DNA from: an uncultured Dorea sp.
GTDB lineage: Bacteria; Bacillota; Clostridia; Lachnospirales; Lachnospiraceae
Direction of reading: 5' to 3'
Assembly (NCBI GenBank): GCA_910584575.1
Contig: CAJUBG010000030.1
Location: 1 to 45,854 of the forward strand
DNA: 45,854 nucleotides
The number at the start of each line of letters is the position of its first letter. Within the stretch, counting starts at the first letter, position 1. This document shows positions 24,349-31,063 of the stretch, piece by piece. Below the pieces are notes generated by a model. That model did no database searches and was not told where the DNA came from. It saw nothing but the letters and a program-made list of their open reading frames with translations. The translations under genes were made by a program, and so were the position numbers.

Positions 24349-25452
24349 TCAAGCCGTCGCCCCAATCATCCTCCCCAACTGTTCCACAATTCCCATATTT
24401 CCATTCACAGATATCTCCCCCACCTTCTCGCAGATTCTCTCCAGATACTCAAGCTCTTTTAACTTATACAGAGTCTTGTTCTCATCCATCAGCTTCGCCG
24501 TGTTAAGCAGCGAACGGGTAGAGGCAACCTCCTCCCTCCGAGAGATAACGTTTGCCTGAGCAGACTTCTCCGCCACAAGGACAGAATTCATAATCTGCCG
24601 TATCTCCCCTGGCAGTATAATATCCTTGATTCCCGTAGTCATAAAATTCACACAAAACATTGTCTCCCGCGCCTTTAACACTGTATAGATTTCCTTAGAA
24701 ATCTGCTCTTTTGCCTCCAATATCTCATCCAGCTTATAATTCCCCACAATCTCACGAATCACCAACTGTACCGCCGAGTAAAGGGGTCTCTTAAGCTCTG
24801 AAACCGTCTCGGCAAACTCCACGGCATCCCGAATCTTGTACATACAGGATACATTCATCCGGATACCAATCTTGTCTCTGGTAAGTATCTCCTGCCCCAC
24901 AATATCCAACTCCTGCTGCCGCATGTCGAATACGCGGTATGTCACGCTGCGGGAATAATTCCAGAAACGGTACACTCCCCTGCCAACCGACTTTTGAAGT
25001 ACGTTATTATAATACACAAGCCCCGTCTCCCCTTCTCCCACAGACATCTCTGTATAAAGATTCTTCGGGACAATCGAAAGCATCTGCTTTGAAACATCTC
25101 CTCCAATCTCAGTCTCCTCCATGGACACAAGCTTTATCTCATACTTGTCAAATACATTCCAGAACGTATACTCTTTCCGGTTTGCAAATGACGTTAATTT
25201 CCCATTTATGTAAATGAAGCCCACAGAACCGTCGGGAATCTCCACATGCAGGGTCGCGTCAAGAAATGCGGCGTCTCCCGACAATACATGGTACGGAACC
25301 TCCATATAGTCTACCTCGCCGGACATTTCTTCTATTTCAACACTGTAACCCATCATTTTAGAAAAATGATACGTGCCGGAAGTAATCATTTTCTTAAACA
25401 CTCCGTCCTTTAACACAAATCCTGCCTGATTATCCTTGAGCATATACTTCAT
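24349..25452 (-). CDS. Slipin / SPFH (band 7) family protein
   Basis: A 367-aa protein. The SPFH domain lies at about 165-300 (ELDIVGQEILTRDKIGIRMNVSCMYK, then LVIREIVGNYKLDEILEAKEQI), followed by a helical C-terminus (ANVISRREEVASTRSLLNTA). There is no transmembrane helix; the first 160 residues are a beta-rich extra domain. SPFH proteins form membrane-associated scaffolds; slipins of this soluble kind are, to my knowledge, often encoded beside rtcB in RNA-repair loci. GAAGGAGG precedes the ATG. It lies on the same strand as rtcB and the Y-RNA-like element, behind a highly structured leader and repeat array 3. Confidence 0.85.
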   Translation of the reverse strand: MKYMLKDNQAGFVLKDGVFKKMITSGTYHFSKMMGYSVEIEEMSGEVDYMEVPYHVLSGDAAFLDATLHVEIPDGSVGFIYINGKLTSFANRKEYTFWNVFDKYEIKLVSMEETEIGGDVSKQMLSIVPKNLYTEMSVGEGETGLVYYNNVLQKSVGRGVYRFWNYSRSVTYRVFDMRQQELDIVGQEILTRDKIGIRMNVSCMYKIRDAVEFAETVSELKRPLYSAVQLVIREIVGNYKLDEILEAKEQISKEIYTVLKARETMFCVNFMTTGIKDIILPGEIRQIMNSVLVAEKSAQANVISRREEVASTRSLLNTAKLMDENKTLYKLKELEYLERICEKVGEISVNGNMGIVEQLGRMIGATA

Positions 25453-25493
25453 ATCACATTCCTCCTTCTAAATTGAAACACTTCTATCCCTCG

Positions 25494-25633
25494 TTCACCG
25501 TTCTGCCGCGGAAGCCTGGGTCAGCCAGGCGGTCCGAGAGAAGGACAGTCCGGCGGGTGAATATCCTCTTTTCCTGTAAGACAGTACGGGCTTTTCGCCC
25601 GTCCCCTTGCAGGAAGAAAATATCTTTTGCCGG
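25494..25633 (-). promoter_or_regulatory. Highly structured segment upstream of the slipin gene (candidate ncRNA or leader)
   Basis: No reading frame with a start signal, but dense nested pairing. TTCACC (25494-25499) pairs with GGTGAA (25556-25561), and TGCCG (25504-25508) with CGGCG (25551-25555). These enclose GCCTGG/CCAGGC (25514-25530) and GTCC/GGAC (25532-25546). Beside it, TTCCTGTAAG (25571-25580) pairs with CTTGCAGGAA (25606-25615), enclosing ACGGGC/GCCCGT (25586-25602). CCGGC at 25550-25554 could instead pair with GCCGG at 25629-25633, an alternative fold. On the minus strand it ends about 40 bases before the slipin start. It does not match riboswitches I know. Confidence 0.5.
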
Positions 25634-25669
25634 CTGCTGTTCTCTCTTTCCGCCCGCGTATTCCTATAC

Positions 25670-25781
25670 CTTAATGGACGAAGTCCACCAGCCCCGTTAG
25701 GGGCATATATTACGGTGTGCCCTTTGGGTATACCTTAATGGACGAAGTCCACCTACCCGAAGGGCATGCATTACGGTATAC
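25670..25781 (+). repeat. Dispersed ~60-bp repeat, array 3 (2 diverged copies)
   Basis: Unit 1 (25670-25733, 64 bp) has the second stem rebuilt as GCCCC-GTTA-GGGGC. Unit 2 (25734-25781, 48 bp) lacks about 12 bases of the third hairpin, so that GGTATACC closes on itself. Both start CTTAATGGACGAAGTCC. Relative to rtcB and the Y-RNA-like element upstream (minus strand) the orientation matches arrays 1 and 2. This is the most diverged array and gives the best evidence that pairing, not sequence, is kept. Confidence 0.8.
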
Positions 25782-25856
25782 CATATACAGCAGGCTTACA
25801 GGCCACAGGCCGATTTGCTCATAAGCATGAACTTGGGATAAAAGTATTTTGTTGAG

Positions 25857-25888
25857 CGCGGAGTCGAACCGCAGACTTTGAAAAGTCT
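25857..25888 (-). other. Second T-arm-like hairpin plus adjacent hairpin
   Basis: On the minus strand AGACT-TTTCAA-AGTCT (25888-25873) abuts a T-arm-like stem-loop, TGCGG-TTCGACT-CCGCG (25873-25857). The loop TTCGACT fits the tRNA T-loop rule TTCRANY. No matching D-arm or acceptor partner follows, so it is not a complete tRNA. It may be the 3' part of the Y-RNA-like transcript or the relic of another tRNA-like RNA. Confidence 0.45.
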
Positions 25889-25900
25889 TTGCCATTTTTA

Positions 25901-25962
25901 ATGTGTGCTCTACCTCTGAGCTACCGTTTACACGGGAGGGGTTTGAACCCTCGACACCACAT
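25901..25962 (-). ncRNA. YrlA-type Y RNA: permuted tRNA-like module downstream of rtcB
   Basis: Read 5'->3' on the minus strand: ATGTG (25962-25958, anticodon-stem 3' strand), a 5-base variable loop GTGTC, T-arm GAGGG-TTCAAAC-CCCTC (25952-25936), then directly the hairpin CCGT-GTAA-ACGG (25935-25924; a GNRA tetraloop caps the acceptor stub), TA, D-arm GCTC-AGAGGTA-GAGC (25921-25907), A, and CACAT (25905-25901), which closes a perfect 5-bp stem with ATGTG. Every junction length is that of a tRNA, but the order is circularly permuted and there is no 3' acceptor end. This is the described architecture of the tRNA-mimicking effector-binding module of YrlA Y RNAs, which bind Ro60 (Rsr) and lie beside rtcB in Salmonella. 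I could not define the Ro60-binding stem in the flanks, and no Ro60 gene is in the window. Confidence 0.75.
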
Positions 25963-26078
25963 CCTCCTTAACATTAAGTTAAGTTTATATGAAATATTTA
26001 TGGCATACCTGACAGCACGCTGCCGGCACCGTCGGGCAGAGAGTGACTCCCAATACCCTGACATCATAAATGATTTCC

Positions 26079-27311
26079 CTATCCCTTCACGACGCCAACC
26101 GTCTTTAATTTTCTGACCGGCGTAACTAAATCCATCTGCTGCGCCATTACCTGGTCAATATCCTTATAGGCAAACCTGCATTCTTCTGCCACATCATTTT
26201 TCTTGCGCTTCCCAAGGACAACGCCCTGTTCCTTTAAGTCCACCATAACCTGTTCCACACTGAACTCTTTCATTGCCCCTGACCTTGAGTAGCTTCTTCC
26301 CGCCCCATGTGAGGAGGTACAAAAAGATAAGGGATTGCCTTTTCCTTCCACTACATAGCTGTATGAGCCCATTGCCCCAGGAATCACCGCCAACTCTCCC
26401 TTGCGCGCTCTGGTGGCGCCTTTTCTGTGCACCCAGACATTTTCACCGTAATGGTTCTCAAGCGACGCATAGTTATGGTGGCAGTTGATATCTTCCCCGA
26501 ATTCTACCGTCTGCCCTGTATGCTTCTCAATCGTTTCTTTCACAATAGCGCAGGTCTTATGAAGCATACGCGCCCGATTCTCAAACGCATAGTCTATTGC
26601 CAGCTTCATCCAGTTGATATACTGCTGCCCCTCCTCTGACTGAACCGGCAGAAAAGACAGGTGGTATTCCTCTTTTACTTCACTGTACCACCTCTGGTTC
26701 AGTTCCCTTGCCTTCTTGTGGAAATAATCACAGATTTCCTTTCCAAGATGGCGGCTGCCAGAATGAAGCATAATGCTAAGCGTCCCCTCCTCATCCTCCT
26801 GAAGTTCTATGAAATGATTTCCTCCTCCCAGGCTTCCCACCTGGAAATAACCGTCCTCAATCAACGGCAGAAGTTCTGCATTTTTCTCATACTTCTCCAT
26901 CTCCTGCCTTGCACGGCCAAGCACCTCTGACTCCTGAGGCTCTCTGTAACGCTCTGTGTTCAGCGGAATCGAACGCATAATATTTCCAATTATTGCCTGT
27001 ATCATTGTGCCGTTTCCGGTCTGAACCTCCCGAATATCCTTCACACGGATATTCGTTGGAATATAAACCATCCCGCAGCCAATGTCAACGCCTACTGCAT
27101 TGGGAATAACCACATCCTTTGCCGCGATTACCCCGCCGATTGGTATACCCTTTCCTGTATGGGTATCCGGCATCAGGCATACCCATTTATGTAGAAACGG
27201 AAGCCTGGCAAGGTGATACGCCTGCTCAAGACAGGATTCCTCCAACTGACTCTCCTGTTCCAACCAAATTTTTATAGGAAATCTTGTATTTTCATTACAT
27301 ATCACAAACAT
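26079..27311 (-). CDS. rtcB: RNA-splicing/repair ligase RtcB
   Basis: RtcB joins 2',3'-cyclic phosphate (or 3'-phosphate) and 5'-OH RNA ends using GTP and manganese. The 410-aa length is that of the E. coli type. Metal-site motif GVDIGCGM has Asp76 and Cys79; GGGNHFIEL gives Asn165-His166; LHSGSRHLG gives His183; the guanylylated histidine is His335 in TSSHGAGRS. All key residues are present. It is divergent from two WYL regulators and followed on the same strand by the Y-RNA-like module, repeat array 3, a structured segment and a slipin gene, which together look like an RNA-repair operon. No rtcA (cyclase) or archease gene is seen. Confidence 0.95.
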   Translation of the reverse strand: MFVICNENTRFPIKIWLEQESQLEESCLEQAYHLARLPFLHKWVCLMPDTHTGKGIPIGGVIAAKDVVIPNAVGVDIGCGMVYIPTNIRVKDIREVQTGNGTMIQAIIGNIMRSIPLNTERYREPQESEVLGRARQEMEKYEKNAELLPLIEDGYFQVGSLGGGNHFIELQEDEEGTLSIMLHSGSRHLGKEICDYFHKKARELNQRWYSEVKEEYHLSFLPVQSEEGQQYINWMKLAIDYAFENRARMLHKTCAIVKETIEKHTGQTVEFGEDINCHHNYASLENHYGENVWVHRKGATRARKGELAVIPGAMGSYSYVVEGKGNPLSFCTSSHGAGRSYSRSGAMKEFSVEQVMVDLKEQGVVLGKRKKNDVAEECRFAYKDIDQVMAQQMDLVTPVRKLKTVGVVKG

Positions 27312-27343
27312 ATCATCCCCGTCCTTTCGTTTTATTTTATTGT

Positions 27344-27349
27344 ATTATA
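27344..27349 (-). promoter_or_regulatory. -10 element of the rtcB promoter, without a good -35
   Basis: A perfect TATAAT on the minus strand, 32 bases before the rtcB start. At 16-18 bases upstream there is no TTGACA-like box, which would fit a promoter that needs an activator such as the divergent WYL proteins. Confidence 0.4.
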
Positions 27350-27423
27350 TCCAAGATTTACCGGAATATCATTTTAAAAAAGTTGCGAACTTTGTCTAAA
27401 GGGGCTTAAAAATGTGCACTAGG

Positions 27424-27453
27424 TTGAATACACAGCCTGCGGTATGGTATACT
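27424..27453 (+). promoter_or_regulatory. Promoter of the WYL regulator pair
   Basis: TTGAAT (27424-27429), 18-base spacer, TATACT (27448-27453), 31 bases before the ATG. TGCACT occurs just before the -35 (27415-27420) and just after the -10 (27454-27459), a possible regulator half-site pair. Confidence 0.45.
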
Positions 27454-27484
27454 TGCACTGTATAAAAGCAAGGAGGATAAAATC

Positions 27485-28729
27485 ATGTCCGAGTTTCAGG
27501 AATTGGTAAAAAGCTTCCCCAAGACGAGAGAATACGTCCGTGATTTTTTTGTTTACGGATTCAAAACCCGCAATGAATTCAAGAATAAAAGTCCCCGCAC
27601 CTATGACAATGAGCGAAGACGTCTTGAAAGCTGGCTTCGCCCTTACGTCCGAAAAGACCATGTGTCAGGCGGCTCAAACATTTCCCTGGCAATCGACAGC
27701 AGCCTTCTGGATACCAATCCCCTGTTTCGGGTATGGAAGACAAAAAGCTTTACCGACAATGATATTGTACTGCATTTTCTGATTCTGGATCTTTTGCAGG
27801 AAGAACGCCCACTGACAGCAGAGGCAATCACAGACCTCCTTCTCACAGAATACGAGGCTCTGTTTGATATCCAAACCGTACGCCGGAAATGTAATGCTTA
27901 TGCAAAAGAGGGCTTACTGGAAAAGCGAAAGGATGGAAAAGCGGTAGTATTCTCTCTAAACCTTGCACTGGTTAAGTGGCTTAAATCTAACGAAAATATG
28001 CTGGACGCCCTTTCCTTCTACCAGATGTCGGAGGTCTTTGGAATCATTGGAAACGAACTGACAGAGCAACTGGATTGCAAGAATCAGACCTTTCGGGTAA
28101 AACATAGCTTCTGTGTACATACACTGGAGGATGAAATTCTTTTGAAGCTTCTTGACGCCATGAACCAAAAGCTGCGGATACGGCTTGAGTTAAAGAGCTC
28201 AAAAAACGGAAATACCTCTGCTTCTGCCTGTGTACCTTTGCAGATATTGATAAGTGCCAGGACTGGCCGCCGTTATCTGTGCGGTTATTTGCACAGAAGT
28301 CAAAGATTCTCCTGTTTCCGCCTGGATTCCATCAAAAATCTTACGCCTTTGGATTCGTCTTTAGAATATGACGATTTGCTTAATAAACTGATTCAGAACC
28401 GTCCAAAGCTGTGGGGTGTCTCTTTTCAGGGGGAAAATGGACACCATCTGGACAAGCTGACCATGACCGTTCAGGCTTTTGAGCCAACTGAAAATTATAT
28501 TGTTGACCGCCTGAAACGGGAAGGCAGGGGCGGAACTGTGACCAGAATCGCGCGAAATGTCTATCAGTATGAGATTGAAGTCTTTGACTGCAACGAGATG
28601 CTTCCCTGGGTTCGCACATTTATCGGAAGAATCCTTAGTCTTACCTGTACCTCCAAATCCGTAGAACAACGATTTTATCGGGACTTGCAGGCTATGTATA
28701 AAATGTATGGGATACTGAAGGACATATAA
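27485..28729 (+). CDS. WYL-domain transcriptional regulator 1 (RNA-repair locus)
   Basis: A 414-aa protein. The N-terminal half is helical with a probable winged-helix part (about 85-160, LTAEAITDLLLTEYEALFDIQTVRRKCNAY split over two helices). The WYL-like ligand-binding domain spans about 230-300, with ARTGRRYLCGYLHRSQRFSC in place of the canonical W-Y-L run, followed by the C-terminal WCX region. WYL domains sense nucleic-acid or nucleotide ligands and often control repair and defence genes. AAGGAGG precedes the ATG. It is divergent from rtcB and separated from the next WYL gene by about 35 bases. Confidence 0.85.
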   Translation: MSEFQELVKSFPKTREYVRDFFVYGFKTRNEFKNKSPRTYDNERRRLESWLRPYVRKDHVSGGSNISLAIDSSLLDTNPLFRVWKTKSFTDNDIVLHFLILDLLQEERPLTAEAITDLLLTEYEALFDIQTVRRKCNAYAKEGLLEKRKDGKAVVFSLNLALVKWLKSNENMLDALSFYQMSEVFGIIGNELTEQLDCKNQTFRVKHSFCVHTLEDEILLKLLDAMNQKLRIRLELKSSKNGNTSASACVPLQILISARTGRRYLCGYLHRSQRFSCFRLDSIKNLTPLDSSLEYDDLLNKLIQNRPKLWGVSFQGENGHHLDKLTMTVQAFEPTENYIVDRLKREGRGGTVTRIARNVYQYEIEVFDCNEMLPWVRTFIGRILSLTCTSKSVEQRFYRDLQAMYKMYGILKDI

Positions 28730-28763
28730 GTAAGTTTTGATATATCAGGGAAGGAGTTCGTAT

Positions 28764-29798
28764 ATGGAATTATTTTCGGAAATATACAGTTGCTATTATC
28801 AAGTATTACGGCATCTCCTGTGCTGCCAAAATACCATGACCATACAGGAAATCTATAACCGGATTGGCACCGAAGGCTTCGGGGAAAGCATGATTTCTAT
28901 CATCCCTAAACTGGAAAGCGGCGCATGGAATCTGTTTGACAGGGAGGGCGGGCTCTATCTCTCCAAACTTTCTTCCTCCTTTGACGTCCCGCTTTCCTCT
29001 CTCGAAAAATCTTACCTCAAGGCATTGTTATCAGACCCTCGTATTGGGTTGTTTCTTGAACAGGAACAGCTTGATACACTTGATGAAATGCTTTCCTGCG
29101 TGAAACCACTCTGGCGTCAGGAACAATTCTGGTACTATGACCGTTTTACAGACGGCGACCCTTATCCTGCATTATCACCACGGGCGTCGGCTGATACAAC
29201 AATGCCTCCGGAACCTTCGGTTGCAGAAAAATACCGCCGTAACTTCCGTACTCTGCTCAAGGCGCAAAAGCAGCGACAGTATGTTGACCTTGACTATACC
29301 TCCCCTGCCGGCACGCGGGTTCACCATCACTATGTTCCTGCCAGGCTTGAGTATTCTGTAAAAAATGACAAGTTCCGCCTGCTTGCCCTGAAAAATACCG
29401 GAAACGGCTGCATGAGGCTGGATATCCTGAATGTTGCCCGCATCCAGAGTGTACAGCTCACGGATAAAACCCTTTCTTCCAGTATTGACTTGAATTCACT
29501 GATTCGGAATTCTTATTACAAGGAACCTCTCATACTGCATATTGTCAACAAGAGAAATGCCCTTGAACGGGCTATGCTGCATTTCGCTAATTACGAGAAA
29601 AACACTACAAAAATAGATGAGAACACTTATGAATGTCTCATCTATTATAACCAGAGTATGGAAACGGAATTGCTGATTGAAGTCATGTCCTTTGGGCCTA
29701 TGCTTACGGTGATTGGGGGTGAGAAGTTCCTGGAAAGCCTTAGGTTACGGCTAAAAAAGCAGCGGAGGCTGAATCCGGAGGCATATATCTGCGAGTGA
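28764..29798 (+). CDS. WYL-domain transcriptional regulator 2 (RNA-repair locus)
   Basis: A 344-aa protein, start set at ATG 28764 (MELFSEIYS) because AAGGAG lies 8 bases before it. The N-terminal helical region (about 1-120) is followed by the WYL domain at about 165-235: VHHHYVPARLEYSVKNDKFR, LLALKN and MRLDILNVARIQSV. The C-terminal WCX-like part is at 250-340. It is the second gene of a tandem pair that may act as a heteromer. The pair diverges from rtcB, so it is the obvious candidate to switch on RNA repair. Confidence 0.85.
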   Translation: MELFSEIYSCYYQVLRHLLCCQNTMTIQEIYNRIGTEGFGESMISIIPKLESGAWNLFDREGGLYLSKLSSSFDVPLSSLEKSYLKALLSDPRIGLFLEQEQLDTLDEMLSCVKPLWRQEQFWYYDRFTDGDPYPALSPRASADTTMPPEPSVAEKYRRNFRTLLKAQKQRQYVDLDYTSPAGTRVHHHYVPARLEYSVKNDKFRLLALKNTGNGCMRLDILNVARIQSVQLTDKTLSSSIDLNSLIRNSYYKEPLILHIVNKRNALERAMLHFANYEKNTTKIDENTYECLIYYNQSMETELLIEVMSFGPMLTVIGGEKFLESLRLRLKKQRRLNPEAYICE

Positions 29799-29820
29799 TT
29801 TTTAGATTTGCAAAGGCTAT

Positions 29821-29839
29821 GCCCGCCCATGTGGCGGGC
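29821..29839. terminator. GC-rich hairpin between WYL2 and the AAA gene
   Basis: GCCCGCC-CATGT-GGCGGGC, a perfect 7-bp stem between two convergent genes. No long U-tract follows on either strand, so its strength is uncertain. Confidence 0.5.
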
Positions 29840-29864
29840 TAACACTTACCGTTGCTTTTTCATC

Positions 29865-31046
29865 TTACACAACCGCCTCGATTAACACTTTCTCTCCAAT
29901 TTGCAACTTCTTTACTTCAATATCGTCATAAATCCTTTCCTTCTGCATTGCAGGCGACGCCAGAAACCAATTATATAATAGCGTCTCAAAAATCCTGTTG
30001 GCTATCACGATATTATTCTCCACTTTCTTAACAAACCCAAACATCAATGCCGTCTCGACAGAACGAACCCCCACCACGTAAGAAATCTCCTTTCCGCGCA
30101 GCAGAAGGTCACAAAGCATCCCTTCCAACTCCGGATAATCCTCAAGTTTGTTAAACAATGACTCAAACAGCGTATTCTGTTCTGATAGAAGAATACGCAC
30201 CGCCGCCAATACACCCTCTCTCGTCCATTTTTTATTCTCGTCCATCAATTTGCAGATATAAGAAACCAAAAACGGATAGCCAGAAGTATAATCGTATATA
30301 AGCCCTGCAATCTGCTCTATATCCATGCCTATCCTGTAATCCGCCTCATATGCTTTTAACATCCCTGCTATATCTGCCGCCGAGAAACTCATATCTACCT
30401 GGAAATCTGCCGCTATGTTCCATGGGCTATTCCATTTGTGTTCATCATCCCTTCGGATTTTACGCTTTATATTCTTAATATCATAGACACCGGCAAGTAT
30501 TACGGAATGAAATGTGGCCTTGACATCCCGATTGATATAATACCCTCTAAGCTGCGCTAGGAAATCAAGGAAAACCTGGTTATTACTTGCACTGTCAACT
30601 TCATCGATGAGCAGTACAACCGGTTTTTCAGAACATCTGCAAAACTCGCTTAGATATCCAAAAAGTTCCAGCAGCTCAATCTCACTTTTATGTTCCCGCA
30701 AAGCTCTCTGCAATGAATATACTTCCTGCTGACCTGCATCTGAAGCTTTCATGCTCTCTATTGCCTTTATAAAAATGTCGGCAAAAGCTAACGAAAAACT
30801 GTTTTCATTTCTAAATTTAGAAGCGCCTAACATCTGAAAATCCAGGCTTATTACCATATAATCATTCTTTAAAAACTCAGCCAAAACTCTTAATGTCGTC
30901 GTCTTTCCATACTGCCGCGCCCGATTAATCGTAAAATAACTCCCTTGGTCAACCATTTTCTTAATCTCGTTCAGCCTGTCCTCAATATTTACCATATAAT
31001 GCAGCAAAGGTTTACAATCCCCATTGATGTTAAATGTTTTCCTCAT
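29865..31046 (-). CDS. AAA-like ATPase apparently lacking its nuclease domain (internal deletion)
   Basis: A 393-aa protein of the AAA-like family that normally runs to about 510-550 aa. The N-terminus (MRKTFNINGDCKPLLHYMVN), P-loop variant NRARQYGKTT (41-50) and LLIDEVDSASNN are intact, as is the helical region up to FETLLYNWFLA. From memory of the family, about 110-130 residues should follow, ending in a PD-(D/E)XK fold and then a closing strand of the type ...IGDKVLIEAVV. Here RIYDDI is joined directly to EVKKLQIGEKVLIEAVV (junction near 29919), so the nuclease is gone but frame and final strand are kept. It may still bind ATP. The stop of the fusion gene upstream is 17 bases before its start. 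Confidence 0.8.
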   Translation of the reverse strand: MRKTFNINGDCKPLLHYMVNIEDRLNEIKKMVDQGSYFTINRARQYGKTTTLRVLAEFLKNDYMVISLDFQMLGASKFRNENSFSLAFADIFIKAIESMKASDAGQQEVYSLQRALREHKSEIELLELFGYLSEFCRCSEKPVVLLIDEVDSASNNQVFLDFLAQLRGYYINRDVKATFHSVILAGVYDIKNIKRKIRRDDEHKWNSPWNIAADFQVDMSFSAADIAGMLKAYEADYRIGMDIEQIAGLIYDYTSGYPFLVSYICKLMDENKKWTREGVLAAVRILLSEQNTLFESLFNKLEDYPELEGMLCDLLLRGKEISYVVGVRSVETALMFGFVKKVENNIVIANRIFETLLYNWFLASPAMQKERIYDDIEVKKLQIGEKVLIEAVV

Positions 31047-31063
31047 AAATACTCCTACTTTTA

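Noticed and set aside
25494..25633. Cobalamin riboswitch, because CCCGCCGGACTGT on the minus strand recalls its core
   Set aside because: The B12-box and other conserved blocks are missing.
25473..25700. Plus-strand 75-codon frame over the structured segment and repeat array 3
   Set aside because: No ribosome binding site, no family resemblance, and the base pattern is explained by nested stems.
25857..25930. Ordinary tRNA gene on the minus strand, suggested by D-arm and T-arm sequences
   Set aside because: The 5' and 3' acceptor strands do not pair, and no 5-bp anticodon arm with a 7-base loop forms. The D-arm pairs consistently with the other, upstream T-arm in permuted order instead.
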